64,000 nucleotides of DNA from Novosphingobium sp. PhB165 (GTDB lineage: Bacteria > Pseudomonadota > Alphaproteobacteria > Sphingomonadales > Sphingomonadaceae): the NCBI RefSeq assembly GCF_004341845.1, contig NZ_SLVB01000006.1, positions 186,001 through 250,000 of the forward strand, written 5' to 3'. The notes below the pieces were generated by a model. It made no database searches and was not told the DNA's origin. It was given only the letters and a program-made list of their open reading frames with translations. Within the stretch, counting starts at the first letter, position 1; each line of letters begins with the position of its first letter. Shown here in pieces: positions 1 to 10,000 of the stretch. Position numbers and translations under genes: made by a program.

Positions 1-1251
1 CCGCGCAACATCATCACGGTGCTGGTGCTGCTGGCAGTTGCCATCGTCAGCAGCCAGATGGCCGCGCGGGTGCGCGAACAGGCGCTGCTGGCCCAGGCGA
101 GCGCCACGCAGAACAGCGCGCTGGCCGGTTTCGCGCGCCAGCTTACCGGGATCAGCACGATCGACGAGCTGGCGCAGGTGGTCTGCGGGGAAGTCGGCGG
201 GCTGCTCGACGGCAATACGGTGCTGCTGATGCCGGGGGACGAGGGCCTGTCGCGGCGCTGGAGTTGGCCGAAGGAGCCGCGCCTCGAAACGCTGGACCTT
301 GCCGCCGCGAACTGGGCTTTCGAGAACAATGCCCCGGCCGGGCGCGGGTCCGACACGCTGACCGCGTCGGAATGGCTGTTCCATCCGCTGGCCGCGCGCG
401 GCACGGTCATGGGCGTGTTCGGGCTGGCGCGCAGCGATGCCCGCGCGCCGGTGCGGCCGGACCAGTTGCCGCTGCTGCTCAGCCTGCTCGATCAGGCGGG
501 GCTGGCGCTGGAGCGCATGGCGCTGGAAGGGCAGATGGTGGAACTGTCGCAGGCGCGCGAGCGGGACCGGCTGCGCCATGCGCTGCTCTCCTCGGTCAGC
601 CACGATCTGCGCACGCCGCTGACCACGATCATGGGCACGCTGGCGGAGATCGAGGCGAGCGAGCCGCTACAGTCCGCCCCTATCGCCGCCGCACGGGGCG
701 AGGCGGAGCGACTGCACCGCTTCGTCACCAACCTGCTGGACATGGCGCGGATCGAAGCGGGCGCGCTCCACGGCAAGATCGAGCCGGTCGACCTGGACGA
801 GGCGGTGGGCGAGGCACTCCACGAATTGCGCGCGCTGCTGGCGGGCCATGCGGTGGAAACGGCGATCGATGCGGACGTGCCGATGGTGCTGGTGGACCCG
901 CACTTGTTCCACCACTGCCTGACCAACCTGATCGAGAATGCCGCCAAGTACGGCGATCCCGACGCGCCGATCGTGGTGAGCGCCGTGCGCCGGGAGGCGG
1001 GGCTTGTCCTTGCCGTCAGCGATCGCGGCCCCGGTATTCCGGCGGGCGAGGAAGAGCGAATTTTCGAGACGTTCACGCGGATCGAGGGGTCTGACCGCAA
1101 GGGCGGCACCGGCCTTGGCCTTGCTATCGTCAAGGGTTTCGCCACGGCCATGGGCCTCACCGTGACCGCCGCCAACCGCGAGGACGGGCATGGCGCCCGC
1201 TTCGCGATCCATTTCGACACGTCCCACCTCAGGGAATGGCCCGATTCATGA
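1..1251 (+). CDS. kdpD: Sensor histidine kinase KdpD, C-terminal part (5' end outside window)
   Basis: The reading frame is open from base 1, so this is the C-terminal part of a larger protein. It begins in a last membrane helix, followed by a GAF-like region. It then shows the dimerisation/phosphoacceptor box SHDLRTPLTT with the histidine codon at 601-603, an N box (LIENAAKYG), a G1 box (DRGPGIP) and a G2 box (GGTGLGLAIVKGF). This order matches the cytoplasmic C-terminal half of KdpD, the K+/turgor sensor kinase that controls the KdpFABC potassium pump. In the family the N-terminal KdpD/Usp domains and three further membrane helices precede this part and would lie upstream. The stop codon overlaps the next gene, a KdpE-type regulator, which supports the assignment. 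The kdpFABC genes themselves are not in the window. Confidence 0.9.
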   Translation, partial: PRNIITVLVLLAVAIVSSQMAARVREQALLAQASATQNSALAGFARQLTGISTIDELAQVVCGEVGGLLDGNTVLLMPGDEGLSRRWSWPKEPRLETLDLAAANWAFENNAPAGRGSDTLTASEWLFHPLAARGTVMGVFGLARSDARAPVRPDQLPLLLSLLDQAGLALERMALEGQMVELSQARERDRLRHALLSSVSHDLRTPLTTIMGTLAEIEASEPLQSAPIAAARGEAERLHRFVTNLLDMARIEAGALHGKIEPVDLDEAVGEALHELRALLAGHAVETAIDADVPMVLVDPHLFHHCLTNLIENAAKYGDPDAPIVVSAVRREAGLVLAVSDRGPGIPAGEEERIFETFTRIEGSDRKGGTGLGLAIVKGFATAMGLTVTAANREDGHGARFAIHFDTSHLREWPDS

Positions 1252-1934
1252 CTCAAAGCATCACCATCCTCGTCGTTGACGACGAGCCCGCCATCCGCCG
1301 CCTGTTCCACGCGGGGCTCGCCCGCGCCGGCTATGCCGTGGTGGAGGCCGGCACCGCGCGCGAGGCGCTGAACGCCCTCGATATCGACAAGCCGGAAGTC
1401 GTGCTGCTCGACCTTGGCCTGCCGGACCGCGACGGGCTGGAACTGATCCCGCTGATGCGCACGCAGGCGGCGATCATCGTCGTCTCCGCGCGCGAGGCGA
1501 CCGACCAGAAAGTGGCCGCGCTCGATCTGGGGGCCGACGATTACGTGGCCAAGCCCTTCGACAGCGAGGAAGTGCTCGCCCGCATCCGTACCGCGCTGCG
1601 CCACCGCCTGCCGGCGGAAGCCGCCGAGCGCCCGGTGCGGCGCGGCGATGTCGAGATCGACCTTGCCGCGCGGCTGGTGCGCAAGGGCGGGCAGGAAGTG
1701 CACCTGACGCCGAAGGAATACGGCTTCCTTGCCGAACTCGCGCGCAATCCGGGACGGGTGATTACCCATGCGCAATTGCTGCGCGCGGTCTGGGGGCCGG
1801 GACATGAGAGCGACGTGGAATACCTGCGCGTCGCCGCGCGCGGCATTCGCCGCAAGGTGGAGGACGATCCCGCTCACCCGGCGCTGCTGCGCAACGAGCC
1901 GGGTATCGGTTATCGGCTGGTGAGTCAGGACTGA
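1248..1934 (+). CDS. kdpE: Response regulator KdpE (OmpR/PhoB family)
   Basis: A 228-residue two-domain regulator. The receiver domain has the acidic pair D11/D12, the phosphoacceptor D55 (VVLLDLGLPD) and the conserved K102 (YVAKPFD). A C-terminal winged-helix DNA-binding domain follows, with HLTPKEYGFLAELARNPG and the ending GIGYRLV typical of OmpR/PhoB proteins. I chose the ATG at 1248, which overlaps the kdpD stop in ATGA. An in-frame ATG at 1236 sits directly against the AGGGA ribosome site and would leave no spacing. The overlap implies translational coupling with the kinase. By family it activates kdpFABC transcription under potassium limitation. Confidence 0.92.
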   Translation: MTQSITILVVDDEPAIRRLFHAGLARAGYAVVEAGTAREALNALDIDKPEVVLLDLGLPDRDGLELIPLMRTQAAIIVVSAREATDQKVAALDLGADDYVAKPFDSEEVLARIRTALRHRLPAEAAERPVRRGDVEIDLAARLVRKGGQEVHLTPKEYGFLAELARNPGRVITHAQLLRAVWGPGHESDVEYLRVAARGIRRKVEDDPAHPALLRNEPGIGYRLVSQD

Positions 1935-1986
1935 CGGCCAAGGCTGCTCCACCTCCTGACCAACGGCTCAAAATTCAGCCCCCAAA

Positions 1987-2076
1987 CCCCCGTCATCCCC
2001 GCGAAGGCGGGGATCCCGCTTCTCTTGCGCCCAGGAAAGAAGGAAGCGGGGCCCCCGCCTTCGCGGGGGCGACGAG
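1987..2076. repeat. Dispersed palindromic repeat, copy 1
   Basis: The element starts with CCCGTCATCCCCGCG and ends with GGGGGCGACGAG. Its ends are complementary (CCCCGCGAAGGCGGGG near the left, CCCCCGCCTTCGCGGGGG near the right), so it can fold into a long hairpin. A second copy with the same ends and a diverged centre lies at 61022-61110, after sdaA. Both follow a gene end on the plus strand, so a transcription-ending or mRNA-stabilising role is possible. Confidence 0.75.
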
Positions 2077-2097
2077 TGATGGGTGCAGTTTCAGTTC

Positions 2098-2223
2098 CTC
2101 CCCTGCAAGGGGAGGTGGCAGTGCGAAGCACTGACGGAGGGGTGTCCAGCTCTCGGCGTGGCACGCTGCCGAGAGCTGGACACCCCTCCACCACCCTCCC
2201 TTCGACAAGCTCAGGATGAGCGG
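2098..2223. repeat. Cluster of short palindromes between kdpE and the ECF sigma gene
   Basis: Three structures are packed here. At 2098-2116 is CCTCCCC/GGGGAGG with a 5-base loop. At 2138-2157 and 2168-2187 is a perfect 20-base inverted repeat with a 10-base loop, built on AGGGGTGTCCAGCTCTCGGC. At 2198-2223 is a single CCTTCGACAAGCTCAGGA-type arm, whose full two-armed form occurs at 53035-53107. No credible gene lies between 1935 and 2488; the short open frames there are by-products of these palindromes. Confidence 0.7.
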
Positions 2224-2488
2224 CGCGGCCCCCCTCCCCTTGAGGGGAAGAAGGGAAATCCAAATTTATTTCACCCCGCACCTGCGGATGCCTCCTCGCG
2301 GCGACGTCTAGTCCTGATCCACGACGCTCGCAGGGGGTAATCCCGGCGTCCCCCCGGCGTCTGGGCCGCGTTTCTCCGACAGGATTTGCAAGGGAGTGCG
2401 TCGAAGTGCATGAAGTGGCGGCGATGTGCTGGGCCAGAGGCCTGCCGGTCCGGGGCTGGTACTGAGCATGGTTCAGGCGGAGATAGAA

Positions 2489-3112
2489 ATGACGCCCTCG
2501 CCGCAGCCGCCGCGTGCCTCCGGGCTCGCGCTCGTACTGGAGGAAAATCGCCGCGCGCTCCTGCAATTTCTGGCGGCCCGCTGCGGGTCCGTCGATGAGG
2601 CGCAGGACCTGTTGCAGGACTTGTGGATCAAAGTGGGCGCGCAGGCGACCGGGCCGGTAGCATCCCCGCGCGCTTATCTGTTCCGCATGGCCAACAACCT
2701 CGTACTCGACCGGGTGCGGGGGCAGCAGCGGGCGATGCGCCGCGAACGGGTCTGGCTGGACACCGAGAGCGGCGGCAGCGCCACCGCGCCCGAGGACCGC
2801 GCCGATCCCGGCGAACCGGCCGACGAGGCGATAGCCCGGCGGCAGGAGGCAGAGATCCTGCGCGGCGCCATTGCCGCTCTGCCGGAAGGCGCGGGCAAGG
2901 CGCTGCGGCTCTACCGCTTCGAGGGGCTTGGCCAGAGCGAGATCGCGCGGGTCATGGGAATCAGCCGGAGCGGCGTGGAAAAACATCTGGCGCTGGCGAT
3001 GAAACGTCTGCGTCAGGCACTGGCGGACTGTGGATGTTTCGGCGGTGCGACGTCTTCCTTGTACGGGGCAGAAGTGCGGAGTGAATCGGCGCAAAGGGAA
3101 CAGGGACAATGA
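2489..3112 (+). CDS. FecI-like ECF RNA polymerase sigma factor
   Basis: A 207-residue ECF sigma factor. Region 2 is recognisable from CGSVDEAQDLLQDLWIKV through SPRAYLFRMANNLVLDRVR, and region 4 from ALRLYRFEGLGQSEIARVMGISRSGVEKHL (read in parts), which carries the helix-turn-helix for the -35 element. The protein ends with a short non-conserved tail. I chose the ATG at 2489 because GGAG at 2479-2482 stands six bases before it. The upstream in-frame ATG at 2468 lacks a good ribosome site. The gene overlaps the FecR gene by four bases (ATGA). Together with the downstream TonB receptor it forms a FecI/FecR/FecA-type system. In such systems substrate binding outside the cell releases the sigma factor. 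The substrate is unknown, and no siderophore gene is adjacent. Confidence 0.9.
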   Translation: MTPSPQPPRASGLALVLEENRRALLQFLAARCGSVDEAQDLLQDLWIKVGAQATGPVASPRAYLFRMANNLVLDRVRGQQRAMRRERVWLDTESGGSATAPEDRADPGEPADEAIARRQEAEILRGAIAALPEGAGKALRLYRFEGLGQSEIARVMGISRSGVEKHLALAMKRLRQALADCGCFGGATSSLYGAEVRSESAQREQGQ

Positions 3113-4137
3113 ACCGCGACATCGATCCTATCCTGTCCGAACGGGCCTTGCCGGACGATATCCTTTCCGAGGCCGCGCGCTGGCACCTTGCCAGCGATGA
3201 CGATGCCATGGACTGGGACGCCTTCACGCTCTGGCTGGAGCACGATCCCCGCCACCGCCGCGCGTTCGACGAAGTGGCGCTGACCGATGCCCTGCTGACC
3301 GAGCATCGCCCCGAAATCCGCGCGGCACTGGCCGAACAGGGCGATAGCGACCACGCCGCAAACGATGCGGAGGATGAGGCGGAAGCCCTCGCGGCCGGTG
3401 GCGGCCGTGCGCCCGTGCGTCCGCTCCTGCACCGGCGCGTCTGGCAATGGGCGGGCATGGCGGTGGCCGCCTCGCTCGCGGCGGCGATTGCGGTGCCGCA
3501 GTTCATGGATACCGCCTCCGAAGTCTATGCCACCGAAGGCGCGCCGGAGCGGATCGCGTTGGCCGATGGCTCGACCATTCTGCTGGCGCCGCGCAGCAAG
3601 CTCACGGTGGACGGGCGCGGGCAGGACCACATCGGGCTGACCGGCGGCGCGTGGTTCGACATTCGCCACGATCCCGACCGGCAATTGCAGATCACCGCGG
3701 GCGATGTCTCGATCAACGATATCGGCACGCGCTTCGATGTGCAGGCACAGGACGATGCCGTGCGCGTCGCAGTGGTGGAAGGCCAGGTGCAAGTCAGCGC
3801 GCAGGCGATGGCAGGGCCAGTGCAAGTGCCGGCGGGCAAGGGGCTGGCGTTCGACAGCCGGGCGGGCACGGCCACGGTTGCCGCGGTCAATACGCAGGAT
3901 GTCGGGTCGTGGAAAGATGGACGGCTCACGTACGACAATGCGCGGCTGGTACTGGTCGCGAGCGATCTGCATCGCTATGCGGGGATTACGGTAGACGTAC
4001 CCCCCGCTTTGCGGGACCGACGGTTTTCGGGGACCCTGATTGTCGACAATGGCGATGCGGCGTTGCGCGATCTGGTCCAGCTCATGGGCCTGCGCCTCAG
4101 TGGCCACGCTGGCGCTTGGCGTCTGGAGCAGCCCTGA
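3109..4137 (+). CDS. FecR-family transmembrane anti-sigma factor
   Basis: A 342-residue FecR/PupR-type regulator. The N-terminal cytoplasmic part (about 1-100) is of the DUF4880 type, with EAARWHLASDD and WLEHDPRHRRAFDEV, and should bind the ECF sigma factor. One membrane helix follows (around WAGMAVAASLAAAIAVPQF). The periplasmic FecR domain has the usual pattern: ERIALADGSTILLAPRSKL, GGAWFDIRHD, and DIGTRFDVQ with VVEGQVQVSA. Its C-terminal part (APPALRDRRFSGTL-like) resembles the STN-interacting portion. The start overlaps the sigma gene stop, and its 3' end overlaps the signal-peptide region of the receptor gene by about 80 bases. The three genes are therefore probably co-translated. Confidence 0.9.
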   Translation: MNRDIDPILSERALPDDILSEAARWHLASDDDAMDWDAFTLWLEHDPRHRRAFDEVALTDALLTEHRPEIRAALAEQGDSDHAANDAEDEAEALAAGGGRAPVRPLLHRRVWQWAGMAVAASLAAAIAVPQFMDTASEVYATEGAPERIALADGSTILLAPRSKLTVDGRGQDHIGLTGGAWFDIRHDPDRQLQITAGDVSINDIGTRFDVQAQDDAVRVAVVEGQVQVSAQAMAGPVQVPAGKGLAFDSRAGTATVAAVNTQDVGSWKDGRLTYDNARLVLVASDLHRYAGITVDVPPALRDRRFSGTLIVDNGDAALRDLVQLMGLRLSGHAGAWRLEQP

Positions 4138-6424
4138 GGTCTGTGCCCGCGAGGCTGCGGGCGCACATATAGACGTTACCGCGACCCGGCTGCCCGACGC
4201 CATTGCCGAACTCTCGCGTGAGGCGCATGTCTCGATCGGTACCGATGGTCCGCTGCCTGCGATCCCCACCCGTCCGCTGCACGGCGTCCTGACCGTTGGT
4301 GATGCGCTGGCGCGGCTGCTTGCGGGCAGCGGCTATCGGGCGCGGCAAGTGGGCGAGACGGCGTGGCGGATCGAGCATGTGCCTGCGCCGCAAGCGCCGG
4401 TCCCCTCCGAGCCGCGTCCGGTGGAACACGTGGCGCCGCCCGAGACTGCATTCGGCCCGCCGATCATCGTTACCGCCACCAAGCAGCCGCTCGAACTCTC
4501 GGTGCTGCCGGCGGCGGTCTCGGTGGTTTCGGCCTTCGGCATCGGGCACGACGATCCGCGCCGCTCCAGCGCGGCGGTGGCGGGGCAGGTGGACGGGCTG
4601 GCGCTTACCGCACTGGGCCCCGGACGCAACCGCATGTTCCTGCGCGGCGTGGCGGACAGCGCATTCGGCGGCGAGAGCCAGTCGACCGTCGCGGTGGTGC
4701 TGGATGAAGCGCGCCTGACCTATGCCGCGCCCGATCCGGACTTGCGGCTGGTCGATATCCAGCGGGTGGAAGTGCTCAAGGGGCCGCAGGGTTCGCTTTA
4801 CGGCACCGGCGCGCTGGGCGGGATCTACCACATGGTCTCGCACCAGGCCGATCTGGACGAGAGCAGCCTGACGCTGACCGGCGGCGGCAGCATGGCCGCG
4901 CATGGCGAAAACGGCTATTCGGGCTCGGCCGTGGCGAATGTGCCGCTCCTGCCGGGAACCGCCGGGTTGCGGCTGGTGGGCTACATGGCGCAGGAGCCGG
5001 GCTGGGTGGATACCGGCACGCGCACGAACGGCAATACCACGCAAGTCACCGGCCTGCGGGGGCTGCTGGGGATCGAGCCGGTTTCGGGCTGGCGGATCGA
5101 CGTGACCGGGCTGGGCCAGTGGATCGCCTCACGCGACAGCCGCTATGTCTATGATGAGCACAGCTATTCCCGCCCCGCCCAGCTTCCCGAGCCGCACGAT
5201 AACGACCTTACCCATCTGGCCGGGCGACTGACCGGCAAACTGGGCGATATCGACGTAATGCTCGCCACCGCCATGACCTGGCACGACGTGGGCGATACGC
5301 TGGACGCGACGATCGGCGCCGACGATTTCGGCATCGCCGATCCCAAGCTGCTGATCGACAAGCGGGACTATCGCACCTGGGACAGCGAACTGCGCCTGCG
5401 CGGGCATCTCGGCGGGATCGGCTGGCTGGCGGGGCTTTCGCACCTCGATGCCCGGCAATCGCTCGATACCACGCTGCAAGGCATGGCCGGGGAGTCGCTG
5501 GTGGTGGACGCGGATCATCGCGACAGCCACGATACCGCCGCCTATTTCGATGTGACGGTGCCGCTTCTGACGCATCTTTCGCTCGATGGCGGGGCGCGGC
5601 TGTTCGTCTCCTCGATCCGGGACACGCGCCAGCTCGACAGCGGGAAAGTTGCGGAAGAGCAGGACAAGTCGGGCGTAACGCCCAGCCTCGCGCTGGCGTG
5701 GCAGCCCCATGACGGGCGGCTGATCTATGTGCGCTACGGGTCGGCATTCCGGCAGGGCGGGACGATGATCGGGCAGGACGGCACGGTCCAGACGCTCAAG
5801 GGCGACGAGCTGTCCTCGGTCGAGGCGGGCTGGCGTGAGACACTGGCGGGCGGCGGGCAACTGGATCTGGGCGGGTGGTATTCGCACTGGGACGATGTCC
5901 AGTCCGACGTGCTGGAGGACAATGGCCTCATCACCACCACCACCGCCGGCGATGCCCGCATCCTGGGCGTGGAGGGCAGTCTGGACCTGCCGATCCTGCG
6001 CGGCTGGCGGGCGCAGGCGGGGGCGAACTACACCGATGCGCGCCTCACCCGCAATGCGCTGGGCTATCGGCTGGAGGACAGCCGCTTGCCGGTGGTGCCC
6101 GAATATACCGCGCGGCTGGCGCTGCGGCATGACTTCACGCTGGGCGCGCTCGCCGTCTGGGCGCAGCTGGGCGGGCGCTATGTGGGCCCCGCGCGCATGA
6201 GCTTCGATCCCGCGCTCGACCGCGACATGGGCGACTATATCGAGAGCAATTTCGAGCTTCATGTGGCGCACGGGCAATGGCAGGTGGCGCTCACCGCGCA
6301 GAACCTGCTGGGCGACAAGGGCAACGTCTTCGCCTTCGGCAATGCCCTGCGCTATCGCACGATGGCGCAATATACGCCGCAAGGGCCGACCACGATCTTC
6401 CTGTCCGCGTCATTGACGATGTGA
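4055..6424 (+). CDS. TonB-dependent receptor with STN signalling domain (FecA/FpvA type)
   Basis: About 789 residues. A signal peptide starting MRRCAIWSSSWACASVATLA is followed by an STN (secretin/TonB N-terminal) domain (HIDVTATRLPDAIAELSREA to GYRARQVGETAWRIE), a proline-rich linker, a plug domain (IIVTATKQPLELSVLPAAV) and a 22-strand barrel ending FLSASLTM. The STN domain marks a transducer receptor that talks to the FecR protein encoded just upstream. The start is uncertain: TTG 4040, ATG 4049 and ATG 4055 are all possible; 4055 gives the best signal-peptide n-region. All lie inside the fecR coding sequence, an overlap of about 80 bases in another frame. The plug sequence LDEARLTYAAPDPDLRLVDI suggests the IroN/haem/siderophore receptor class, but the ligand cannot be read from sequence. 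Confidence 0.88.
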   Translation: MRRCAIWSSSWACASVATLALGVWSSPEVCAREAAGAHIDVTATRLPDAIAELSREAHVSIGTDGPLPAIPTRPLHGVLTVGDALARLLAGSGYRARQVGETAWRIEHVPAPQAPVPSEPRPVEHVAPPETAFGPPIIVTATKQPLELSVLPAAVSVVSAFGIGHDDPRRSSAAVAGQVDGLALTALGPGRNRMFLRGVADSAFGGESQSTVAVVLDEARLTYAAPDPDLRLVDIQRVEVLKGPQGSLYGTGALGGIYHMVSHQADLDESSLTLTGGGSMAAHGENGYSGSAVANVPLLPGTAGLRLVGYMAQEPGWVDTGTRTNGNTTQVTGLRGLLGIEPVSGWRIDVTGLGQWIASRDSRYVYDEHSYSRPAQLPEPHDNDLTHLAGRLTGKLGDIDVMLATAMTWHDVGDTLDATIGADDFGIADPKLLIDKRDYRTWDSELRLRGHLGGIGWLAGLSHLDARQSLDTTLQGMAGESLVVDADHRDSHDTAAYFDVTVPLLTHLSLDGGARLFVSSIRDTRQLDSGKVAEEQDKSGVTPSLALAWQPHDGRLIYVRYGSAFRQGGTMIGQDGTVQTLKGDELSSVEAGWRETLAGGGQLDLGGWYSHWDDVQSDVLEDNGLITTTTAGDARILGVEGSLDLPILRGWRAQAGANYTDARLTRNALGYRLEDSRLPVVPEYTARLALRHDFTLGALAVWAQLGGRYVGPARMSFDPALDRDMGDYIESNFELHVAHGQWQVALTAQNLLGDKGNVFAFGNALRYRTMAQYTPQGPTTIFLSASLTM

Positions 6425-7064
6425 CGGCCATGGGCTCGGGCCCGGGTTAGGGCTGATGCTCGACGGGAGAGTTCGGTCCAAATCGGAGTGTTTTGCCGGA
6501 TTGCCTGCGGAACCGCGGATTACCGCGCGGTTGCGGGGTGTGGGAAGCGGGCGGCTCGGGCTTCACCGGCAAAGTCTTTCCCTGCCGATGAAAAGGCGGC
6601 CGTGCGCGGTCCGGGAAAATCGGTTCCGCAATGCCCCTCGCGCGGCGGAAATGCTGCCTTTTCGGCCATCTGCGCACTATGCGACATTCGCAGGCTTGCC
6701 TCCAAACTGGAGCCAAAAGCGCTGTTCGTTGCCCGCCCGCGAATCTATCTCTTCGAATAATAAGGCGAATTATCTCATCCGGGGGAAGTGAACCGGCTGC
6801 CCCGCGTGATGTCATCGCGATCAGCGTGATATTATCGTGATCGGCCGGGCCTGCCTGACTTTGGGGCGCCAGCGCGCCTCAGCCGCTGCGTTTCGTACCG
6901 TGAATTCTCGTGCCGCATGTGCTGCCCGCATCCGCCTGACCGATCGCGTCGGACGGGGCGTGCGTCACTGACTGGAACGAATTGCCCTGAACGAGCCGAC
7001 CTCCTGAGCGGAGGCCGATGACGACTGCCTGCCCGGCGATGGCAAACCAGTGGGAGACCATGCG
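6425..7064. other. 640-base intergenic region upstream of the adhesin operon
   Basis: No convincing gene. Open frames on both strands here lack ribosome sites and protein-like composition. The stretch 6700-6845 is AT-richer than its surroundings and holds a dyad, CGATCA (6818-6823) and TGATCG (6838-6843), with centres 20 bases apart, about 220 bases before the adhesin start. This is a plausible place for the adhesin promoter and an operator. No clear -35/-10 pair could be assigned. The adhesin ribosome site is GGGAG at 7052-7056. Confidence 0.4.
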
Positions 7065-10000
7065 ATGGATACGCGCGTCGATGTCACCAATCGTGCCACC
7101 AAGGCTGTCAGCAGCGCGGTCGCGCATTCCGGCAGGACCACCGTGGCCGTCCAGCCCGGCGCCAGCGTCAAGGTCTTCGCCTCGCCCAAGACGGTCGCAT
7201 CGATGGGCCGCGAGGGCAACGATCTCATCATCAGCTTCGAAGACGGTTCGAGCATTCGCCTGGATGGTTATTTCGCCTGCCCGGCAGAGGACATCGGGCA
7301 ACTCTCCTTCGCGGATCCCGCCAGTGCCGGGCAATGGCTCGTCCATCTGAGCGAGGCGGCCTGTTTCGCTCCGGCGGACACGACCACCGAGGCGCTGGAA
7401 TACAGTCTGTCGCCGCTCGATGCCGCTCCCGCTGCGGCGAGCGCCGCCGCGGCCGGGGGAGGGATCGGCAATCCCCTGCTGATCGGGCTGGGCGTGGCCG
7501 GTCTGGCGGGCGGCATCGCGGTGGCCGCCAGTGGCGGCGGTGGCGGCAAGAAGAGCAGCGGCACGACGCCCCCCGCCGATACCACGGCGCCGAACGCGCC
7601 GGTGGTCGATCCCAGCAACGGCAGCACGCTCCACGGCACCGCCGAACCCGGCTCGACCGTGAGGGTCGATGTGAACGGAGACGGCACTGTCGAGGGTACC
7701 GTCACCACCGATGCCAGCGGGCATTGGACATATACGCCGGGCACGCCGCTAACCGACGGTACCACGGTCAAAGTCACGGCCACCGACGCCGCCGGGAATG
7801 TCAGCACGCCCACCACGGTCACGATCGACCGCGCGCCGCCTGCCACGCCCTCGGTCGGCGCGGTCGTCGACGATACCGGTGCGGTGCAGGGCACCGTCGC
7901 CAATGGCGGGGCAACGGACGATACCCGCCCGACGCTGAGCGGCACGACCGAAGGCGGGGCCACGGTCTCGATCTACGACAACGGCACGCTTCTCGGCACG
8001 GTCACCGCGGCCGCCAACGGGACGTGGAGCTTCACGCCCACCGGCGCTCTCGCCGACGGCGGGCACAGTTTCACCGTCACCGCCGCCGATGCGCTCGGCA
8101 ATGTCAGTGCGGCCTCCGCGCCCTATGTGGTGACGGTCGATACCCTGGCGCCCGCCGCGCCGGTCCTCGCGCCGAGCAATGGGCAGACCATTTCCGGAAC
8201 CGCCGAAGCCGGCGCGACCGTGGCGATCGATACCAATGGCGACGGCACGGCGGATATCACCACGGTTGCCGGCAGCGACGGTCACTGGAGCGTCACCCCC
8301 GCCACGCCGCTGGCCGACGGTACGCCAATAAGCGCCGTCGCCATCGACGCGGCCGGGAACGCCAGCGCCCCCGCTTCGGAAACGACGGACGGCGCGGCCC
8401 CTGCCACGCCCTCGGTTGGCGTCGTCACCGACGATGTCGGGCCGGTGCAGGGCACTCTCGCGAGCGGAGGCGCAACGGACGACAGCCAGCCGACGCTGAG
8501 CGGCACCACCGAAGGCGGGGCCACGGTTTCGGTCTACGACAACGGCACGCTTCTGGGCACCACCGTAGCGGCCGCCGACGGTCAATGGAGCTTCACGCCT
8601 GCCACGGCTCTGGCGGACGGTGCGCACAGCTTTACCGTCACCGCGACCGATGCGGTCGGCAATGTCAGTGCCGCGTCCGCGCCTTACGTGGTGACGGTCG
8701 ATACCACCGCCCCCGCCGCGCCTCTGCTTGCGCCCACCGATGGCCAGACCGTTTCCGGGACGGCCGAGGCGGGTTCGACCGTGGCCGTCGATACCAATGG
8801 CGATGGCACGGCGGACGTGACGACCGTGGCCGATGGGGACGGGCATTGGAGCGTCACCCTCGGCACGCCGCTGGCCGATGGTACATTGGTGAGCGCCGTC
8901 GCCATCGACGCTGCGGGCAACCGCTCGGCCGATGGTACGGTCACGGTCGACGTGGCGCCCGCCGCGCCGGCTGTCGGCCCGGCGAACGACGATGTCGGCT
9001 CGATCCAGGGCGATATTGCCAGCGGCGGGACGACCGACGACCCCACGCTCCGCTTCACCGGGACCGACGCCGCGCCGGGAACGATCATCACGGTCTATGC
9101 GGACGGCACGCCGATCGGCACCACCACGGTCGACGGCAGCGGGCACTGGACATTCACGCCCGGCGCGCCGCTTGGCGAGGGCGCGCATGCCGTGACGTTC
9201 ACGGCAACCGATCCCGCAGGCCACGAGAGCGCCGCCGCCGGACCGTTCGATATCACCGTCGACACCACGGCCCCGGCCGCTCCCGGCGTTGCGCCGACAA
9301 GCGGAGACGGCCTCAGCGGCACGGGCGAGCGCGGGGCGCTTATCAGCATCGACGTGAACGGTGACGGCACTGTCGATGCCACGACGCGGGTCGGGGACGG
9401 GGGCAACTGGGCCTATGTGCCGCCCACGGCGATTCCCGACGGTACCACGATCAGCGTGACGGCCACCGACGCTGCCGGAAACACGTCTGCGGCATCGACC
9501 GTGGTGGTCCATTCCGGGCTGGTTATCGCTCCGGTCATCACGGCGGTGATCGACGATGTTGCGGCGCTGACGGGCACGATCCCCAGCGGCGGCAGCAGCA
9601 ACGACGCGGCGCCGCTCATCACCGGCACCGCCGAAGCGGGATCGACCGTGCGCGTCTTTGACAACGGCGTGCTGCTCGGCACTGTCACGGCCGATGGTGC
9701 GGGGGCATGGACGCTGGCTTCCCCGCCGTTGGCCGAGGGGCCGCACAGTTTCGCCGCGACATCGAGCCTGGACGGCGATACGCGCGGCCCCTCCACCGGC
9801 TATGCAGTCACCATCGATCTCACCGCGCCTGCCGCGCCGCTGCTGGATCCGAGCGACGGCGCCACGCTGTCCGGCACGGCCGAAGCGGGGGCGGTAGTCT
9901 CGGTGGACATCAATGGCGATGGAACGCCGGACGCCACGGCCATCGCGAACGACAGCGGGCGCTGGAGCGTGACGTTCTCACCCACGCTCGCCCATGGCAC

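Noticed and set aside
6447..6815. Open frames of 111-122 codons between the receptor and adhesin genes.
   Set aside because: No ribosome site, no recognisable domain, and arginine/proline-rich composition typical of chance frames in GC-rich DNA.
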